A stretch of DNA of 64,000 nt, taken from Pantoea sp. 18069 (GTDB lineage: Bacteria; Pseudomonadota; Gammaproteobacteria; Burkholderiales; Burkholderiaceae_C). A program made the position numbers and the translations under genes. Location of the stretch: positions 124,001 through 188,000 of the forward strand of contig NZ_CACSJA010000005.1 of NCBI RefSeq assembly GCF_902706035.1, given 5' to 3'. This document shows positions 34,758 through 43,201 of this stretch, in pieces; positions within the stretch are counted from its first letter, which is position 1, and each line of letters begins with the position of its first letter. Below the pieces are notes generated by a model. The model did not search any database. It was not told the DNA's origin and worked only from the letters and a program-made list of their open reading frames with translations.

Positions 34758-35956
34758 TCACCATCATTTCCGGCACGCCAGGCGCGGGCAAGACGCTCTA
34801 CACCATCGAAAAACTGGTGTTGCCGCTGGTGGGCAAGACCATCACAGGCACCGATGCCAATGGCGATCCGGTCGAAGTTCCGCGCACGATCTACACGAAC
34901 ATCAATGGCCTACAGATCGATCATGAGTTGATCGACGGCGGCGAAAACCAGGGGCTACGGGACTGGCACAAATGGGCCAAGCCTGGCAGCGTCATCGTGT
35001 TCGATGAGGTGCAAAAAGTCTGGCCACCGCGCGCCAACGGCTCCAAGGTTCCCGAAGACATTCAGACCCTCGACACCCACCGACACATGGGTGTCGATTT
35101 CATTTTGATCACGCAAAACGTGGTCAACATCGACAAGCACATTCACGCCCTGGGAGGACGGCATCTACATGTTCGCCGCATTGCCAACATGCCGCTGGCC
35201 ATCGTTTACGAGTGGGACCATGTCAGCCGCGGCTTGATGTTTTCCAAGAGCCTCACGAAGTCGCCGTGGCGCTATGACAAAAAGGTCTTCAAGCTCTACA
35301 AAAGCGCCCAGCTCCACACCAAGCAGCCGCGGCGGTTGCCTGGCCTGGTGTGGTTCATCCTGATTGCGATCATCGCGATGGTAATTCTTGCGCCAACGCT
35401 CAAGGCGCGCATGGAAGATCGTTTCAACGGGCAGGCCAAGCCGGCCGCACAGCAGCCTGAAAACGTTGGGGCAGGGGGTAACGCACTATCGCAGGCTGCG
35501 GCGTCTTCTGCGGCTGCTGAGCCTGCATTTATTGATGACAGGATTGCGTTCATTCCGCGCGTTTCCAACAGGCCGGAAACCGCGCCGGCCTATGACTCGC
35601 TGCGCGTGGTAGTCAACATGCCTCAGGTGGCCGGCGCGGTGTGTTTCAAGGGCGGTTGCAAATGCCTGACCCAGCAGGGCACGGATGCGGGCTTGTCGGA
35701 TGGCGACTGCAGGGACTGGATGAAAAATCCGACTTTTGACAACTACCGCAAGCAGCCCGAGCCGCAGCCGCCATCTCGAGTGCAGGCCGCTGCTGAGCCA
35801 TCCGAGAAAACTGCGGCCGCCAAGGGTGTCGAGGTCGTGCCAATGGCGTCGACGTCGATCAATGCGCGGGTGGCTGATCGTGAAGACCAGCGCGAGAACC
35901 AGTATCTGCAGGGCCTTTCTGCTCGCAATGCCATGGTGCGTACATCGATCAATTGA
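34754..35956 (+). CDS. zot: Zot-family assembly ATPase (pI-like)
   Basis: A 400-residue inner-membrane ATPase that extrudes the virion. The Zot domain has Walker A (GTPGAGKT, 7-14) and Walker B (VIVFDEVQ, 80-87), then one membrane helix (PGLVWFILIAIIAMVILAPTL, about 196-216) and a periplasmic tail with Cys pairs (VCFKGGCKCLTQ, GDCRDW) ending in a Ser/Asn-rich stretch. The name comes from Vibrio cholerae Zot, but the motor function is the secure one here. Start 34754 overlaps the pVI-like stop (ATGA). Confidence 0.93.
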   Translation: MITIISGTPGAGKTLYTIEKLVLPLVGKTITGTDANGDPVEVPRTIYTNINGLQIDHELIDGGENQGLRDWHKWAKPGSVIVFDEVQKVWPPRANGSKVPEDIQTLDTHRHMGVDFILITQNVVNIDKHIHALGGRHLHVRRIANMPLAIVYEWDHVSRGLMFSKSLTKSPWRYDKKVFKLYKSAQLHTKQPRRLPGLVWFILIAIIAMVILAPTLKARMEDRFNGQAKPAAQQPENVGAGGNALSQAAASSAAAEPAFIDDRIAFIPRVSNRPETAPAYDSLRVVVNMPQVAGAVCFKGGCKCLTQQGTDAGLSDGDCRDWMKNPTFDNYRKQPEPQPPSRVQAAAEPSEKTAAAKGVEVVPMASTSINARVADREDQRENQYLQGLSARNAMVRTSIN

Positions 35957-36165
35957 TGGGGTATGGGGCAACGCCCCATGTTTACCTTGCTCCGCGCGAC
36001 ATACCCCAGGCCATGCTGCATGTTGAATCCAGCGCGCCTGCATGAGCTTCCAGTTTCGACCAGGTTAAGCGTTGCCGTGTCGTGGCCACCGATCGGGCGC
36101 GTTCTTTTGCCGTGAGGCCATGCACCTGGTCGAGCATGGCCGTTGCTCACGTCGTGCGAAACTGG
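35957..36165. other. Highly folded noncoding region, likely phage origin/packaging signal
   Basis: After zot there are about 240 noncoding bases packed with exact inverted repeats: TGGGGTATG (35957) with CATACCCCA (36000), an inner ATGGGGC-AAC-GCCCCAT (35963-35979), TCGACCAGGT (36056) with ACCTGGTCGA (36124), CCAGTTTCG (36050) with CGAAACTGG (36157), and GGCCATG (36116) with CATGGCC (36135). Filamentous phages carry their strand origins and packaging hairpin in such an intergenic region; the exact roles here are inferred. The first hairpin can also end zot transcription. Confidence 0.65.
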
Positions 36166-36196
36166 TGTTCGGGCTTCGGCTGTAGGATCTCGGCCT

Positions 36197-36388
36197 ATGG
36201 CTATCGATACTAGAGACTATTACAGAGACAGAATCCGCAAGAAATCGGGCTATGTCGAACGCGCTGATTTTCGTGTGAGCGAGCATGATGTTGCGCGCCG
36301 AAAGCACGCCAAGGCATGGCGCGGCAACTGGATCAAGCTGGGTATCTTTTTGGCCATCGTTGCTGCCGTGATCTGGCTCAAACGATAG
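36197..36388 (+). CDS. Small membrane protein, hypothetical
   Basis: A 63-residue protein beginning MAIDTRDYYRDRIRKKSGYV, strongly basic up to residue 44, then one C-terminal helix (LGIFLAIVAAVIWLKR). Tail-anchored topology is likely. It lies after the folded noncoding region and before the leftward HTH gene. Not assigned to a family. Confidence 0.65.
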   Translation: MAIDTRDYYRDRIRKKSGYVERADFRVSEHDVARRKHAKAWRGNWIKLGIFLAIVAAVIWLKR

Positions 36389-36394
36389 CCGTTA

Positions 36395-36751
36395 TCAGCC
36401 GATTTGGAACAGTGGGCCGTTGGCCGCACCATTTTTTTGCTCGGAAATCTCTGATTCCATGGTCAACAATTGCTTGACCAATCGTGCATTTTCACGCTGG
36501 AGTATTTGCGCCTGCTGGTGGCTTGATGCCGCCCAGTTTACGGCCTCGCAATCGGCGGTGGCGCGGCCCCATTTTGTTTCCCAGAAAAGTGCGAGCATTA
36601 CGGGCCGAGGCGCTTGGCCTTCGCGCCGGTAGCGCTCAATCGTGGCGGGCTTGAGGCCAAGCAGGTTTGCGATTTGTTCGGGGGTGGCGTGGATGTCGTC
36701 CAGCATCGTGTGAATGTGCGGCAGCGATGCGTATCTAGGTGCTCGAAACAT
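36395..36751 (-). CDS. Phage-associated HTH protein, hypothetical
   Basis: A 118-residue protein with a helix-turn-helix at about residues 20-45 (TPEQIANLLGLKPATIERYR), a linker (APRPVMLALFWETKWGRATADCEA) and a C-terminal coiled coil (AQILQRENARLVKQLLTMES). It faces left toward the small membrane protein gene, six bases away. It is probably a DNA-binding regulator or replication accessory of the phage. Start could also be 36706. Confidence 0.7.
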   Translation of the reverse strand: MFRAPRYASLPHIHTMLDDIHATPEQIANLLGLKPATIERYRREGQAPRPVMLALFWETKWGRATADCEAVNWAASSHQQAQILQRENARLVKQLLTMESEISEQKNGAANGPLFQIG

Positions 36752-36819
36752 GGCAGAAAACGAAAGCCTACCTAGCTGTATCCTTTGCCAGCCCTGGGAT
36801 AAAAGCTATCGAATCTGTA

Positions 36820-36845
36820 GCGCATATGACTTTACATAAGATACA
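36820..36845. repeat. Right prophage repeat (attR-like)
   Basis: The second copy of the 26-base repeat, starting GCGCATATGACTTTACATAA. It differs from the left copy at three positions, one of which removes the stop codon that the left copy gives to the leftward regulator. The end of the repeat overlaps a small palindrome, AGATAC-ATC-GTATCT (36839-36853). Confidence 0.75.
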
Positions 36846-36918
36846 TCGTATCTACTAGTATAGAATACTGAAAAGACATCGTCGGGCACCTAGTAAACGC
36901 CTAAAGCGTTCTTCTATC

Positions 36919-37010
36919 AAAGTAGAATTTTTGACTGAAGTTCTACTTTAGTACGCATGCTCTTTGCAATAAATGACTACCAAAGTAGAATTTCAGAAAA
37001 TTCTTCTACT
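36919..37010. promoter_or_regulatory. Two inverted-repeat operators of hipBA
   Basis: AAAGTAGAA (36919-36927) with TTCTACTTT (36941-36949), and AGTAGAA (36984-36990) with TTCTACT (37004-37010), the second ending just before the hipB start region. The same GTAGAA half site appears four times. HipB-type antitoxins bind such paired operators and repress the operon; here this is inferred from position and symmetry. Confidence 0.75.
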
Positions 37011-37022
37011 ATGAAGGACACC

Positions 37023-37337
37023 ATGAACACAATACAGCAGGTCTCCGGCGAACTTCGTGCAGCCCTCAGGCGCAGCGGGCTGACCCAGCAGGCGGTCCGT
37101 GATGCCGCAGGGGTTTCACGGCAGACTTTCGCCAACGTCGTCGGTGGCGAGGCCGACTACAAACTGAGCACGCTGCTGGCAATTGCTGATCGGCTGGGCC
37201 TTGAGTTATTGCTTGTGCCCAAAGGCGCCGCCAGAGGCCTGCAGCGCCCTAGCGAAAGACCCGTTGAAAGCCTGGTGGACCGCGCACGCAAACAACTGGG
37301 CCTGGCGAATGACGCCACGAAGAGCGACGCCCCATGA
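37023..37337 (+). CDS. hipB: HipB-like antitoxin, XRE-family regulator
   Basis: A 104-residue HTH protein (SGLTQQAVRDAAGVSRQTFANVV, then YKLSTLLAIADRLGLELLLVP), the usual HipB plan with a C-terminal tail that contacts HipA (LVDRARKQLGL). The start at 37023 has AAGGA at a good distance; ATG 37011 is an alternative. Its stop overlaps the hipA start by ATGA, which keeps antitoxin and toxin coupled. Confidence 0.88.
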   Translation: MNTIQQVSGELRAALRRSGLTQQAVRDAAGVSRQTFANVVGGEADYKLSTLLAIADRLGLELLLVPKGAARGLQRPSERPVESLVDRARKQLGLANDATKSDAP

Positions 37338-38671
37338 ACGTCAAGGCACTCGAAATCATGCTCGGCACGCGACGGGTTGGCGTGCTCTTCCAGTACCCCC
37401 TCTCGCACGACCACACGGTCAACCGCTTCGTGGCGGATGACGATTTCGCCAGTGACCCGCAGCAGGAAATTCTGTCCCTGTCGTACAAGGCTGGTGACCC
37501 GCAGGCCCAGGCCGCTTTCTGGCGGGCAATAGGGTCTGCCCAGTTCAATGGCTCGCTGTCGAGCGACGCCAAGCGAGGCTGGTTGCTTCCGGCTTTCTTC
37601 CAGAACCTTCTTCCCGAAGGGCCGTTGCGCACGCGTATCGCGCAAATGCGGGGCTGCGACCCCGAGGATCAGTTCGAGCTTCTGGCGGCCACGGGCAAGG
37701 ACCTGCCAGGCGATGTGCATGCAATGCCCGCGGAACTGAGCCGGGATGCCCTGGCCCGTATCATCACGCAGAACAACGATGCATTGGAGATGTCCGTGGT
37801 CGCCGCGCCCATGGAGGACGCCATCTCGGTTTCGGGAGTGCAGGCAAAACTCGCGGTCCTCAAGGCTGGCGGCCGGTTTGTGGCCAGTACCAAGCTGACG
37901 GATGAACACCAGGTACGCCACGTCATCGCCAAGCTGCCGGTGGCCAACTACCCTCACCTGCCTGAGCTGGAGGATCTGTCCTTGCGATTGGCGCGTGCCG
38001 CCGGCGTGCGGGTGGTTGACGCAGAACTGGCGCCGCTTGAGTTGCTGGCTGCCGAGCACCACTACGACCTTGGCGACGTCGACGGGCAAACCAGATTCCT
38101 GGCCGTCTTCCGGTATGACCGCGACGCAGATACGGCCACCGGCCGTGTGCACTGCGAAGACTTCGCGCAGATTATGGGAGTGCAGCCCGAAGCGAAGTAC
38201 ACGCTCGACTACCTCACAGTCGCCGCAGTGATGCAGACGGTGCCGTCGCTGGGAGAGGCTGCGGTGCACGAGCTGCTGCGCCGTATCCTCGTGAGCGACC
38301 TGATGGGTAATCCAGACATGCATTTGAAGAACATCGGCCTGCGCTACCCCGACGCAATGACCCCCGAACTGCCGCCAGCCTATGACATCGTCGCTTACTC
38401 GGCGTATGGATTCGTCAAGAGTGGACGGGCATTGCACCTGATGCCGCCAGCCCCAGGAGTTCACAACGCGTTCAAGCCGCTGAGCCCGGTAGTTGTGCGC
38501 GATTTTTGCGGACGTCTGGGCATGCCGGAGAAGCCCGCGTGGAGCACGCTGCGGCGTTGCGCCGAGCAGGCATTCGACACCTGGCCGGCACTCATCGCCC
38601 AGGCCGACATCACCGAACTGATGAAGGCCCGGATCCTGGAGCGCATGGCGAGATTTCGGCCCGGGAAATGA
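37334..38671 (+). CDS. hipA: HipA-like serine/threonine kinase toxin
   Basis: A 445-residue HipA-family kinase. In E. coli, HipA phosphorylates glutamyl-tRNA synthetase and induces persistence. Visible features: the N-terminal HipA_N-like domain with FQNLLPEGPLR, the nucleotide loop SVSGVQAKLAVL (165-176), the EDFAQ segment (275-279), the catalytic loop GNPDMHLKN (325-333, Asp328) and the metal-binding Asp351 in AYDIV. All key residues look intact, so the toxin should be active. It lies just outside the right prophage repeat. Confidence 0.92.
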   Translation: MNVKALEIMLGTRRVGVLFQYPLSHDHTVNRFVADDDFASDPQQEILSLSYKAGDPQAQAAFWRAIGSAQFNGSLSSDAKRGWLLPAFFQNLLPEGPLRTRIAQMRGCDPEDQFELLAATGKDLPGDVHAMPAELSRDALARIITQNNDALEMSVVAAPMEDAISVSGVQAKLAVLKAGGRFVASTKLTDEHQVRHVIAKLPVANYPHLPELEDLSLRLARAAGVRVVDAELAPLELLAAEHHYDLGDVDGQTRFLAVFRYDRDADTATGRVHCEDFAQIMGVQPEAKYTLDYLTVAAVMQTVPSLGEAAVHELLRRILVSDLMGNPDMHLKNIGLRYPDAMTPELPPAYDIVAYSAYGFVKSGRALHLMPPAPGVHNAFKPLSPVVVRDFCGRLGMPEKPAWSTLRRCAEQAFDTWPALIAQADITELMKARILERMARFRPGK

Positions 38672-38792
38672 TGCGACGGGCAGACTCGAGAAGCCCCCCC
38701 AGGAAAACGCCCGAGCCTGCCCACCGCGCAGCACATGCATTGCACACCGATCCGCATACTCCGGGTTTGCCCCTGCTTTTCTTTTTGTAGTT

Positions 38793-38802
38793 TCGTATAC
38801 GA
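38793..38802. promoter_or_regulatory. Palindrome upstream of the GntR gene
   Basis: TCGTATACGA, a perfect 10-base palindrome, 21 bases before the GntR-family start codon. FCD-type GntR regulators bind short palindromes of this sort, so autoregulation is likely. The surrounding TTTCGTATAC is repeated at 25626. Confidence 0.5.
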
Positions 38803-38822
38803 TTAGTCGAAATAACCGCCTT

Positions 38823-39518
38823 ATGAATTTCCTCTTCCCCACTCCCAGCAACGACTTCGCCGAGATCAAGAACACCACGCTTGGCACCTTGGTTCGTGAT
38901 CGTCTATTGACCAAGATCCTCTGCGGGGACCTGGCGCCAGGCCAAGCACTGCGGGAGCCTGAGATCGTCGAGGAACTGCAGGTCTCCCGTGTTCCGGTAC
39001 GCGAGGCACTGCGCCAGCTGGAGAGCATGGGCCTGGTGGTTGCGCGCAAGAACTGCGGCGTGAATGTGCGCACCTTGACGGACAAGGAGGTCACCGACCT
39101 TTATGCCTTCCGCGCGCTGCTCGATGGTTTTGCCGGCCAGCAAATCGCTTTGCGCGACAAGACACAGCGCATTGCCCTGGCGGCGCGCCTGGACCAGTTG
39201 TGCAACGAGATGGACCAGGCCATTTCACTGGACGATGCCAAAAGTTATTACAGCCGGAATCTCCAGTTTCACTGGAGCTTCATAGAAGCCCTGGGAAACG
39301 CGGAGATTGAAAAGACATACCGCGAGATTATTCAAAAGCTGCATCTGGCGCGCTTCAAGAATCTGAAGAGCCTTGAACACCGCAAGCGTTCGAATGACGA
39401 GCACAGATTGATTACCGCAGCGCTGCACGACGCTGATTCTCCGCAGGAGATTCAGAAGTGCGCCGCCCTGCTCTCGAATCATGTAAGTCAGGCCTTGGAC
39501 CGACTGCGGGAGATCTAA
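38823..39518 (+). CDS. GntR-family regulator with FCD domain
   Basis: A 231-residue regulator. The winged helix (LREPEIVEELQVSRVPVREAL, about 45-65) is followed by an all-helical FCD effector domain with metal-ligand-type residues (NLQFHWSFIEALGN, NDEHRLITAAL, LLSNHVSQAL). It is 116 bases upstream of, and in line with, a Bug receptor gene, an MmgE/PrpD gene and a dehydrogenase gene, and probably represses them until their substrate is present. Confidence 0.92.
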   Translation: MNFLFPTPSNDFAEIKNTTLGTLVRDRLLTKILCGDLAPGQALREPEIVEELQVSRVPVREALRQLESMGLVVARKNCGVNVRTLTDKEVTDLYAFRALLDGFAGQQIALRDKTQRIALAARLDQLCNEMDQAISLDDAKSYYSRNLQFHWSFIEALGNAEIEKTYREIIQKLHLARFKNLKSLEHRKRSNDEHRLITAALHDADSPQEIQKCAALLSNHVSQALDRLREI

Positions 39519-39634
39519 GCCGCGATGGCAAGCCAGTGAATTGGGAAGGCCTGCCCTCCGCAGCAAAGAGCATTCCATTTCTCTTTCGAGAAATTGGCAT
39601 AGCAAGTACGTTTTATAAAAAAGGAGACTGTGTT

Positions 39635-40609
39635 ATGTATCGACGTTCTTTTCTGCTGGGCACTGGCGCTGCGGCATTGGCCTGCCCCACACTGGGTTTG
39701 TCCCAGGAAAAATTCCCTTCACGCCCTATTTCCTTCATCGTGCCTGTCGCGGCCGGAGGCGGCAGCGATTATGTGGCCAGAGCCACCACCCATGAATGGG
39801 GCAAGACCCTCGGCAGCTCGTTCGTGGTGGAAAACATCGCCGGCGGCGGCGGGGTCATCGCCTGTCAAAAGACCATGCGCTCGAAAGCCGATGGCTACAC
39901 CTTGATGCAAGGGTATGTGGCGACCCTGGGTACTGTGCCTGCCACCCGGCAGGTCGCCTATGACCCGCTCAAGCACTTCACCTCCGTGGGCATGATAGGC
40001 GGCACACCGAATGCGCTGGTGGTGGATGCAAAGCTGCCCGTCAGAACCTATGACGATTTCCTGAAGTACGTCAAAGACAACCAGCACACCAACTATGGCT
40101 CCGCCGGTGCCGGCTCGCTGACCCACCTGCTGATGGAGTTGCTCAAGCAAAAATCGGGCTTCACGACGGAACACGTTGCCTACAAAGGCATTGCACCGGC
40201 ATTCAACGATGTGCTGGCAGGCTCGACCCAATTCATTTTTCCCGGCCTGGCGGCAGCCGTTCCCCATGTCACCAGCGGCAAGGTCCGGCTCCTGGCCATC
40301 ACAGGCAAGGAGCGCAGCAAGCGTTTCCCGGATGTGCCCACGTTCGAAGAGCTGGGCATCAAAGGCTTTGACGACATCTTGCAGTGGTACGGCGTGTCCG
40401 GGCCCGCGGGCATGCCGGCAGACATCGTGGCGACGCTCAATACCTCGCTGAACAAGGTGCTGGCCAACCCTGCCTTGGAGAAGACGCTGTCCATAGAAGC
40501 CATCTTGCCCATGCCCATGCAGCCCGAGCAGTTCGATGCCTATCTGCGCAAGGACCTGGAGCGCTGGCAAAAGGTGGTCAAGGAGCAAAACATCCGGCTG
40601 GACGCCTGA
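39635..40609 (+). CDS. Bug-family tripartite tricarboxylate transporter substrate-binding protein
   Basis: The third Bug receptor of the window, 324 residues. The start at 39635 follows AAGGAGACTGTGTT and opens a signal peptide with a twin-arginine motif (MYRRSFLLGTGAAALA). Family blocks: ISFIVPVAAGGGSDYVARA, VVENIAGGGGVIA, VAYKGIAPAFNDVLAGSTQ. As in the other two cassettes no TctAB membrane genes are near. Ligand is presumably a carboxylic acid processed by the two enzymes that follow. Confidence 0.93.
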   Translation: MYRRSFLLGTGAAALACPTLGLSQEKFPSRPISFIVPVAAGGGSDYVARATTHEWGKTLGSSFVVENIAGGGGVIACQKTMRSKADGYTLMQGYVATLGTVPATRQVAYDPLKHFTSVGMIGGTPNALVVDAKLPVRTYDDFLKYVKDNQHTNYGSAGAGSLTHLLMELLKQKSGFTTEHVAYKGIAPAFNDVLAGSTQFIFPGLAAAVPHVTSGKVRLLAITGKERSKRFPDVPTFEELGIKGFDDILQWYGVSGPAGMPADIVATLNTSLNKVLANPALEKTLSIEAILPMPMQPEQFDAYLRKDLERWQKVVKEQNIRLDA

Positions 40610-40685
40610 GCCGAAAGAACAAGGCACTGCCCGGCGCGGTGCCCGATTTCCCCCCTCCCAATTTTTGAAGAGAAGAAAGACCGAA

Positions 40686-42104
40686 ATGGCATTGAACACC
40701 ACCATTGAAGCGGACAAGAACGCCCCTCCCATCACCCGCATCCTCGCCGAGTTCGTGGCCAACCACCCTTCGCGCGGCTGGAGCGATGCCGTGGAGCACG
40801 AAGCACTGCGCACTTTCATGAACTGGCTGGGCTGTGCCGTAGGCGCTGCCCACCATGAATCGACCCAGGCGGCCATCCGCGCCACGCAGTTCCTCGATCC
40901 TGCCGAACAAGCGCTGGTGCTGGGCACCAATGTGCGCGTCGACATGACCAACGCCGCATTGATCAACGGCATCAGCTCGCACACCTTCGATTTCGACGAC
41001 ACGCACCTGAAGACCATCATCCACCCTGCGGGCCCTGTCTGCTCTGCGGTCCTGGCGCTGGCCGAAAAGCTCGGGTCTTCCGGCCGGGAAGTCATTGACG
41101 CCGTGGTGCTGGGCATCGATGTGTCCTGCCGCATCGGCAACATGATGTATCCCGACCATTACGACCGTGGCTGGCACATCACGGGTTCCACCGGAACGCT
41201 GGGCGCAGCTGCGGCGTGCGCGCGTCTGCTAGGGCTTGATGCGGACAAGACGCAAATGGCGCTGGGCATTGCAGCTTCCCAGCCCGTGGGCCTGCGGGAA
41301 CAGTTTGGCACCATGACCAAGCCATTCCACCCGGGAGGCGCGGCCAAGGCAGGACTGATGTCGGCGCTGCTGGCCAAGGAAGGCTTCACTGCCAGCCCGC
41401 GGGCGCTGGAAGCTCCGCGTGGCTTTGCCCAGGTGGTTTCCACCAAGTACGCATGGAACGAGGTCACCGACGCGCTGGGCCAGCGTTTCGAGATATCCTT
41501 CAACACCTACAAGCCTTTTGCCTGCGGCATCGTCATCCACCCCAGCATTGATGCCTGCATCCAGTTGCGCGACAAGGGCGTCACGGCCGGGAACCTGGAA
41601 CGGCTGGACCTGCGTGTCCACTCCCTGGTGCTGGAGTTGACCGGCAAGAAGGAGCCCAAGGACGGCCTGCAAGGCAAGTTCAGCGTCTATCACGGCTGCG
41701 CCGCCGGCCTGATCTTTGGCCAGGCCAGCGAAGACCAGTACGCGGACGACATCGTCAACCGCGCAGACATGGTGGCCGCACGCGGCAAGGTGAATGCGGT
41801 GATAGACAACGCCATCAGCGAAGCGGCTGTCGACGCCACGGCACACCTCAAGGATGGCCGCCAGGTACACATCCACGTAGAACACGCGATTGGATCGCTT
41901 CAGCGCCCGATGACCGACGGAAATCTGGAGACGAAGTTCAGCAACATGGCCAACGATATTCTGGGCAAGGCACAGACGCGCAAGCTCATGGATGCATGCT
42001 GGTCACTGGCCGACGCGTCGAACGTACGCGATGTGATAAAGCTTGCCACCTTGCAGGGCGCCCACGCCGCTCAGCTCAACGAACTGGCCACGGCGTCCGC
42101 GTAA
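40686..42104 (+). CDS. MmgE/PrpD family protein (2-methylcitrate dehydratase-like)
   Basis: A 472-residue member of the MmgE/PrpD fold, a group with 2-methylcitrate dehydratase, aconitate decarboxylase and related lyases. Typical stretches are NWLGCAVGAAHHES, ALINGISSHTFDFDDTHLKTIIHP (residues about 97-120, active-site region) and MTKPFHPGGAAKAGLMSALL. True PrpD would sit in a prp operon; the Bug/GntR context suggests instead an imported hydroxy- or tricarboxylate. The stop overlaps the next start by one base. Confidence 0.9.
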   Translation: MALNTTIEADKNAPPITRILAEFVANHPSRGWSDAVEHEALRTFMNWLGCAVGAAHHESTQAAIRATQFLDPAEQALVLGTNVRVDMTNAALINGISSHTFDFDDTHLKTIIHPAGPVCSAVLALAEKLGSSGREVIDAVVLGIDVSCRIGNMMYPDHYDRGWHITGSTGTLGAAAACARLLGLDADKTQMALGIAASQPVGLREQFGTMTKPFHPGGAAKAGLMSALLAKEGFTASPRALEAPRGFAQVVSTKYAWNEVTDALGQRFEISFNTYKPFACGIVIHPSIDACIQLRDKGVTAGNLERLDLRVHSLVLELTGKKEPKDGLQGKFSVYHGCAAGLIFGQASEDQYADDIVNRADMVAARGKVNAVIDNAISEAAVDATAHLKDGRQVHIHVEHAIGSLQRPMTDGNLETKFSNMANDILGKAQTRKLMDACWSLADASNVRDVIKLATLQGAHAAQLNELATASA

Positions 42105-43072
42105 TGGCTGGCGCTCTTCCTGGCGTAGTGGTTCTCGACGACTGGGAAAATTCTCTGGCCAATCTCGTCGATTGGTCCGAGATCACCCCTCGCGCTGAAG
42201 TCACCATCCATCGGCAGCATCTCGAGGGAGCTGACCTGCTGCGGGCCTTGAAAGATGCCCGTTGCCTGGTCCTGTTCCGGGACCGGACGGTCGTGGACCG
42301 GGCACTTCTGGCTCAACTTCCCCATCTCGAACAGATCATCTCCACCGGCAGCCGCAATCAAAAGCTCGACGGTGACGCGGCGAAGGAGTTCGGGATTGGC
42401 GTGGGCTTCACGGAATGGGGGCCATCGAAGGCCAGCACCTGCGAAATGGCCTGGTCCCTGATCCTGTCCTGTGCGCGCCGGCTTCCCCAGTTGCAGTTGC
42501 AGCCGACGCAGCCGCATTGGCGCCGTCCCGATGCATTCGATGTGCTTCCCCAGGTCCTTGCAGGAAAGACGCTGGGACTCGTCGGCCTGGGGCAGATCGG
42601 TCAGCGCATGGCGGCCGTCGGTCAGGCGTTCGGGATGCAGGTGGTCACATGGAGTCCCAACATGACACCAGAGCGTGCATCGGCCCATGGGGTGGAGGCA
42701 GTTGCGCTCGATGAGCTGCTGGCCACCTCCCATGTCATCAGCCTGCACCTCGTACCTTCTGCGGCCACAAGGCACCTGCTGAACGCCGAGACGATTGCCA
42801 GGATGGGCCGGGACGCCATCCTGGTGAACACATCCAGAGCCGAGCTTGTCCATATGCCGGCACTGGTGGACGCACTGCGCTCTCGAAAGATCGGCTTTGC
42901 GGGCCTGGACGTCTTCGAGCAGGAGCCCTTGCCGGCAGACCACCCTTTGCTGGCGCTGGACAACGTCCTGTTGACGCCGCACTACGGCTTCATCTGCCGC
43001 GAAGTGCTGGCGACCTTTGCATCGGGCTTGGGGAAGAATCTGGCCACCTGGCTGGCGGCGACCAGAAACTGA
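42104..43072 (+). CDS. D-2-hydroxyacid dehydrogenase family protein
   Basis: A 322-residue NAD(P)-dependent dehydrogenase. The cofactor motif GLVGLGQIGQRMA lies near residue 160, and the catalytic triad is in place: Arg in NTSRAELV, Glu in DVFEQEPLP and His in LLTPHYGF. It starts within the stop of the MmgE/PrpD gene (TAATGG) and closes the GntR cassette. It would interconvert a 2-oxo acid and a D-2-hydroxy acid. Confidence 0.92.
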   Translation: MAGALPGVVVLDDWENSLANLVDWSEITPRAEVTIHRQHLEGADLLRALKDARCLVLFRDRTVVDRALLAQLPHLEQIISTGSRNQKLDGDAAKEFGIGVGFTEWGPSKASTCEMAWSLILSCARRLPQLQLQPTQPHWRRPDAFDVLPQVLAGKTLGLVGLGQIGQRMAAVGQAFGMQVVTWSPNMTPERASAHGVEAVALDELLATSHVISLHLVPSAATRHLLNAETIARMGRDAILVNTSRAELVHMPALVDALRSRKIGFAGLDVFEQEPLPADHPLLALDNVLLTPHYGFICREVLATFASGLGKNLATWLAATRN

Positions 43073-43201
43073 AGAAAGCCCGTGGGTGACGCAGGGCGCA
43101 CGCTTGCACAGGGGTGCAGCGCTCTTTTGCCGCAGGCCATGGGGCCTGCGGCAATGGCAGCATCGCTGCATGGGCCGCTATCTGCCGGCACAATGCGGGG
43201 C

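Larger units (their letters stand above)
29420..36845. mobile_element. Filamentous phage (inovirus) prophage
   Basis: A 7.4-kb element between 26-bp direct repeats (29420-29445 and 36820-36845, three mismatches). Gene order is that of inoviruses: leftward HTH regulator, then rightward small early genes, Rep, ssDNA-binding protein, major coat protein, two short one-helix proteins, adsorption protein, pVI-like protein and Zot, followed by a folded noncoding region. There is no integrase, which fits phages that use the host XerCD recombinases. All expected structural and assembly genes look intact, so it may still be able to produce virions, provided an outer-membrane secretin is supplied by the host, since none is encoded. 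Confidence 0.9.

Noticed and set aside
34754..35956. Calling Zot an enterotoxin
   Set aside because: Zot proteins of inoviruses are assembly ATPases; toxin activity is known only for the processed C-terminus of the cholera phage protein, and nothing here supports it.
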